Source: Micrococcaceae bacterium UBA6021
GTDB lineage: Bacteria; Actinomycetota; Actinomycetes; Actinomycetales; Micrococcaceae
DNA length: 9,144 nt
Assembly: GCA_002427975.1 (NCBI GenBank)
Contig: DIZT01000248.1
Coordinates: forward strand, 1 to 9,144
Direction of reading: 5' to 3'
A model generated the notes under the pieces. That model was given only the letters and a program-made list of their open reading frames with translations, was not told the DNA's origin and searched no databases. Below, in pieces: positions 6,441-9,144 of this stretch. Positions within the stretch are counted from its first letter, which is position 1; the number at the start of each line of letters is the position of its first letter. The translations under genes and the position numbers were made by a program.

Positions 6441-6650
6441 ATGAGTACCAGCAGCATAGACAATGACGGCCAGGGCATGATCGTTAACCCCAAGCCCACA
6501 GCCGACAACCAGGACTGGGACGGCGATGAGGCTGACCGCGCTGACCGCCTACGCTTCGAAGAGGAGCAGGCCATGATCCGTGAGCAGTCTGAGGCGCGTG
6601 CAGCGAAGGCCGCCGCAGAGGCCGAAGCTGCCAAGAAGGCAACTGCCTGA
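6441..6650 (+). CDS. Small charged, helical protein of unknown function (69 aa)
   Basis: I do not recognise a family. The first 25 residues are polar and probably disordered. A strongly acidic stretch follows (DWDGDEADRADR, 26-37), then a long helix rich in Glu, Arg, Ala and Lys (about 37-69), with RFEEEQAMIREQSEARAAK giving coiled-coil character and an alanine-rich KKATA end. It has no Cys, no membrane segment and no signal peptide. AAGGGAG (6428-6434) six bases before the ATG supports real translation. It lies 83 bases after pheA on the same strand, and its stop is only 12 bases from the end of the convergent lipid kinase gene. Such Ala/Glu helices are easily formed by chance in GC-rich DNA, but the ribosome binding site and tight packing between two real genes argue for a gene. 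Confidence 0.78.
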   Translation: MSTSSIDNDGQGMIVNPKPTADNQDWDGDEADRADRLRFEEEQAMIREQSEARAAKAAAEAEAAKKATA

Positions 6651-6662
6651 GGCCAGGCCTGC

Positions 6663-7721
6663 TCAGGACCGCTGGCCCCTGACCCTTATGAGCAGCGACC
6701 CCGGCTCCACCCGGACAGTGAGCTTGGTGGCCAACCCGGATGTGTCGCCGTCGATCTGTGTAGGCATGGGCTCCGGGCACTTGATGACGATCTTCCCCGC
6801 CCGGTACATGGTCATGATGGGCAGATTGCCCTTGTGCTTGAAGAGGATTTTCGCGTACATGGCCAGCCACCCGATGGCGCTGCGGGGGCTCATGACCACC
6901 ACGTCCAGCATGCCGTCGTCGATCATGGCCTGCGGAATGAAATCGATGCCGCCCGGTACCAGCCCGCAGTTGGCGAAGAGCACGCTGCGGATGTTCCGGA
7001 CCTGCTCAGGGTCGTCATCCAGCGCGACGGACACCTTCCTCCGCCGTCCGGGCAGGTGACGCATGCCAGCCTCGGTATAAGCGAGCCAGCCAACGGCTTT
7101 CTTGAGGCCGTCATTGGTGTCCGCGAGAATTTCGGCGTCCATGCCGATCCCGGCAATCACCAGGAAGGCGTGCTCGGAAACGTGCCCGGTGCGCGAGTTT
7201 TCGATGCCCATCCGCGCGGTATCGATGTAGCGCTGCCGGCCGAAAAGTGCCGTCTGGACGTTGGCGTGAAGATCGTTGACGTCCAGATCCACGTTGCGGG
7301 CCAGCAGGTTTCCGGTCCCCAGCGGAATGAGGCCCATGGCCACGTCGGTATGCGCGAGGGACTCGGCCACCACCCGTACAGTACCGTCCCCGCCGCCCAC
7401 CAGGACGACGTCGGCCTTGAAGTCCAGCGCCGACCGGGCCTGGGAGTATCCGGGGTCCTCGGCGGTCGTCTCCAGGAAGAGGGGCTCGTCCCAGCCGGCC
7501 ATCAGACAGGCGCGTTGGATGGCTTCCTTGGCTTCGCGGGCGCGCGCCTTGACGGGGTTGAGGATGACGGCCACGCGTTGCTGCCCAAGGCGGCTCTCGT
7601 GTGCTTCTTCTCGGACGGCGCTGCGGATGTGCAGGGCCTTGAGCTTCCGCACGCCCCACCAGCTGGAGACGGCGAAAGCCAGCGCCGCAGCGCTCAGGAC
7701 GTAAAGAAGCCAGTCGTTCAT
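6663..7721 (-). CDS. Diacylglycerol kinase-family lipid kinase (DagK/YegS type)
   Basis: 352 residues. Residues 4-20 form one hydrophobic N-terminal helix, so the enzyme is probably held at the inner face of the membrane. The kinase catalytic domain follows (about 49-180): [12 protein letters not shown] (50-61, the usual N-P-x-(S/A)-G region in a variant form), GGGDGT (109-114) with the nucleotide-binding Asp112, and [11 protein letters not shown] (133-143). The C-terminal part has the beta-rich fold of the family, including [19 protein letters not shown]. It would phosphorylate diacylglycerol or a related lipid with ATP, feeding phospholipid recycling; the exact lipid cannot be told. ATG 7721 has GGAG four bases upstream and opens the hydrophobic helix. 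Frame continues upstream without stop, but that part is antisense to serS and is rejected. Convergent to the 69-aa gene, divergent from serS. Confidence 0.93.
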   Translation of the reverse strand: MNDWLLYVLSAAALAFAVSSWWGVRKLKALHIRSAVREEAHESRLGQQRVAVILNPVKARAREAKEAIQRACLMAGWDEPLFLETTAEDPGYSQARSALDFKADVVLVGGGDGTVRVVAESLAHTDVAMGLIPLGTGNLLARNVDLDVNDLHANVQTALFGRQRYIDTARMGIENSRTGHVSEHAFLVIAGIGMDAEILADTNDGLKKAVGWLAYTEAGMRHLPGRRRKVSVALDDDPEQVRNIRSVLFANCGLVPGGIDFIPQAMIDDGMLDVVVMSPRSAIGWLAMYAKILFKHKGNLPIMTMYRAGKIVIKCPEPMPTQIDGDTSGLATKLTVRVEPGSLLIRVRGQRS

Positions 7722-7797
7722 GGTGCTCCAACAGTATCCCGGCCACGGCGACGCGTTCCCCCCGTCCCGCCGGCAGTGCCGATTCCGCCGGATTCGA

Positions 7798-7810
7798 TAC
7801 TCTTGTCTGG
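7798..7810 (+). promoter_or_regulatory. -10 box placing the serS transcript start on its GTG (leaderless)
   Basis: TACTCT (7798-7803) fits TANNNT and ends seven bases before the G of the start codon, the distance expected between a -10 box and the +1 base. No Shine-Dalgarno exists upstream of the GTG. Together these indicate a leaderless mRNA, a common arrangement in actinobacteria. The -35 is not recognisable. Confidence 0.5.
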
Positions 7811-9090
7811 TGATCGACGTAAAAGACCTCAGTGAAAATCCGGACAAGTTCCGTGCCAGCCAGCGCGCCCGCGGCGCGGACGAATCCGTGGTGGACGCGA
7901 TCATCGCCGCGGACTCCGCCCGGCGTGCCGCCCTGATCAGGTATGAGAACCTCCGCGCGGAGCAGAATGTCTTCGGCAAGAAGGTGGCGCAGGCCAAGGG
8001 CGACGAGAAGAAAGCGCTCCTGGCCGAGGTCAAGGAACTGGCCAACACGGTCAAGGCGGCCTCAGCAGAGGCGGACGCGGCCCAGTCCAAGCAGGACGAG
8101 CTGCTCCGCAGCATCCCGAACCTCATTGAGGACGGCGTTCCCGAGGGCGGCGAGGACGACTACATTGTGGTCAAAACCGTTGGGACCCCGCGCGAATTCC
8201 CCGATTTCGAGCCGAAGGACCACCTCGAAATCGGCGAGCTGATCGGCGCGATCGACATGGAGCGCGGCGCCAAAGTGTCCGGCTCACGCTTCTACTTCCT
8301 GCGCGGCATGGGAGCCCGGCTCGAGATGGCGCTGCTTCAGATGGCCATGGACCAGGCCATCGAGGCCGGCTTCGTTCCCATGATCACGCCCACCCTGGTG
8401 CGCCCCGAAACCATGCAGGGCACCGGCTTCGACGTCAAGCACGACGCCGAGATCTACCGTCTCGCCGAGGACGACCTTTACCTCGTGGGCACCTCCGAGG
8501 TGGCCCTGGCCGGCTACCACGCCGACGAGATCCTGGACCTGACGGCCGGTCCCATCAGGTTCGCCGGCCAGAGCTCCTGCTACCGCCGCGAGGCCGGTTC
8601 CCACGGCAAGGACACCCGCGGCATCATCCGCGTGCACCAGTTCAACAAGGTGGAGATGTTCATCTACACCACGGTTGAAGAGGCCGCTGCCGAACACGAA
8701 CGGCTCCTGGCCTGGGAAGAGGAGATGCTGGCCAAGTGCGAGCTCCCATATCGCGTGATCGACACTGCCGCCGGTGACCTCGGCATGTCCGCGGCCCGCA
8801 AGTTCGACTGCGAAGCCTGGGTCCCCACGCAGGGTGCCTACCGTGAGCTCACATCCACCTCGAACTGCACCACGTTCCAGGCCCGCCGCCTGAACATCCG
8901 CGAGCGTGTGATCAACGACGAAGGCGTAGCCAAGGGCACCCGCGCTGTGGCAACGCTGAATGGCACGCTGGCCACCACCCGCTGGATCGTGGCCATCCTG
9001 GAGCACCACCAGAACGCCGACGGCTCGGTCAAGGTCCCGGCCGCCCTGCAGAAGTACCTGGGCGGCATAGAAGTCTTCCCGGTCCTGTAG
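7810..9090 (+). CDS. serS: Seryl-tRNA synthetase
   Basis: Class II aminoacyl-tRNA synthetase that charges tRNA-Ser (and tRNA-Sec where present) with serine in the cytoplasm. 426 residues, the usual length. The N-terminal [15 protein letters not shown] is the standard SerRS opening, followed by the long antiparallel coiled-coil arm (about 27-100) that grips the tRNA variable arm. The class II core follows: motif 2 [15 protein letters not shown] (257-271) and motif 3 NGTLATTRW with Arg391, near the C-terminal [12 protein letters not shown]. The GTG at 7810 is chosen because it starts exactly at the conserved N-terminus. An upstream in-frame ATG at 7720 would add 30 unrelated residues across the lipid kinase start and is rejected. 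There is no ribosome binding site, so a leaderless mRNA is likely. Confidence 0.98.
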   Translation: MIDVKDLSENPDKFRASQRARGADESVVDAIIAADSARRAALIRYENLRAEQNVFGKKVAQAKGDEKKALLAEVKELANTVKAASAEADAAQSKQDELLRSIPNLIEDGVPEGGEDDYIVVKTVGTPREFPDFEPKDHLEIGELIGAIDMERGAKVSGSRFYFLRGMGARLEMALLQMAMDQAIEAGFVPMITPTLVRPETMQGTGFDVKHDAEIYRLAEDDLYLVGTSEVALAGYHADEILDLTAGPIRFAGQSSCYRREAGSHGKDTRGIIRVHQFNKVEMFIYTTVEEAAAEHERLLAWEEEMLAKCELPYRVIDTAAGDLGMSAARKFDCEAWVPTQGAYRELTSTSNCTTFQARRLNIRERVINDEGVAKGTRAVATLNGTLATTRWIVAILEHHQNADGSVKVPAALQKYLGGIEVFPVL

Positions 9091-9144
9091 CTTCGCTGAT
9101 TCGCGGAGAAATCCCCGTCACGTGGTCCATTCCCCCGATAACGC

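Noticed and set aside
6651..6677. Inverted repeat GGCCAG...CTGGCC between the convergent 69-aa and lipid kinase genes
   Set aside because: The stem is only six bases with a 15-base loop and no T-run on either strand, too weak to call a terminator.
6834..7835. Plus-strand open frame of 333 codons
   Set aside because: It lies antisense to the lipid kinase, which carries GGGDGT and PLGTGN; the product shows no recognisable family.
7722..8126. N-terminal extension of the lipid kinase frame into serS
   Set aside because: The extra 135 codons are antisense to serS and low-complexity Ser/Ala/Arg; the ATG at 7721 has its own ribosome binding site and opens the hydrophobic helix.
9091..9144. Sequence after serS
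   Set aside because: Only 54 bases; no clear hairpin with T-run, promoter or start of a gene could be supported.

Overview
The window is GC-rich chromosomal DNA with ten protein-coding genes and no sign of mobile DNA, CRISPR, rRNA or tRNA. Strongly GC-biased third codon positions, GTG/TTG starts, TANNNT-type -10 boxes, an actinobacterial-style prephenate dehydratase and the order pheA - small gene - lipid kinase - serS point to a high-GC actinobacterium. The Micrococcaceae (Arthrobacter/Pseudarthrobacter group) are my best guess, from family knowledge rather than a search.

Left part (1-3125). A phosphoglucomutase gene runs on the minus strand and leaves the window at position 1, losing about its last fifth. 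A divergent intergenic region of about 220 bp follows, with a candidate promoter and a perfect 14-bp hairpin. It leads into a plus-strand gene for a NERD-domain protein with a C-terminal membrane anchor. Next is a Pro/Gln/Tyr-rich DUF4190-type membrane protein, closed by a clear intrinsic terminator.

Middle (3126-5334). Two minus-strand genes encode a 67-residue uncharacterised protein with an excellent ribosome binding site and an amidase-signature hydrolase with a TTG start. The amidase is divergent from a plus-strand single-domain rhodanese. The 112-bp region between them carries two opposed TAGGCT -10 boxes and a short palindrome that could be a shared operator.

Right part (5335-9144). 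The rhodanese is followed by pheA (prephenate dehydratase with ACT domain, phenylalanine synthesis) and a 69-residue charged protein on the plus strand. A diacylglycerol-kinase-family lipid kinase lies convergent to them on the minus strand, and divergent from it is serS (seryl-tRNA synthetase), which looks leaderless. The last 54 bases hold nothing I can identify.

Most of this is core metabolism and housekeeping, and I do not see a convincing new multi-gene system. The less ordinary items are the membrane-anchored NERD protein with its hairpin leader, the two small unknown proteins, the palindrome between two opposed promoters, and the predicted leaderless start of serS (and possibly pgm).
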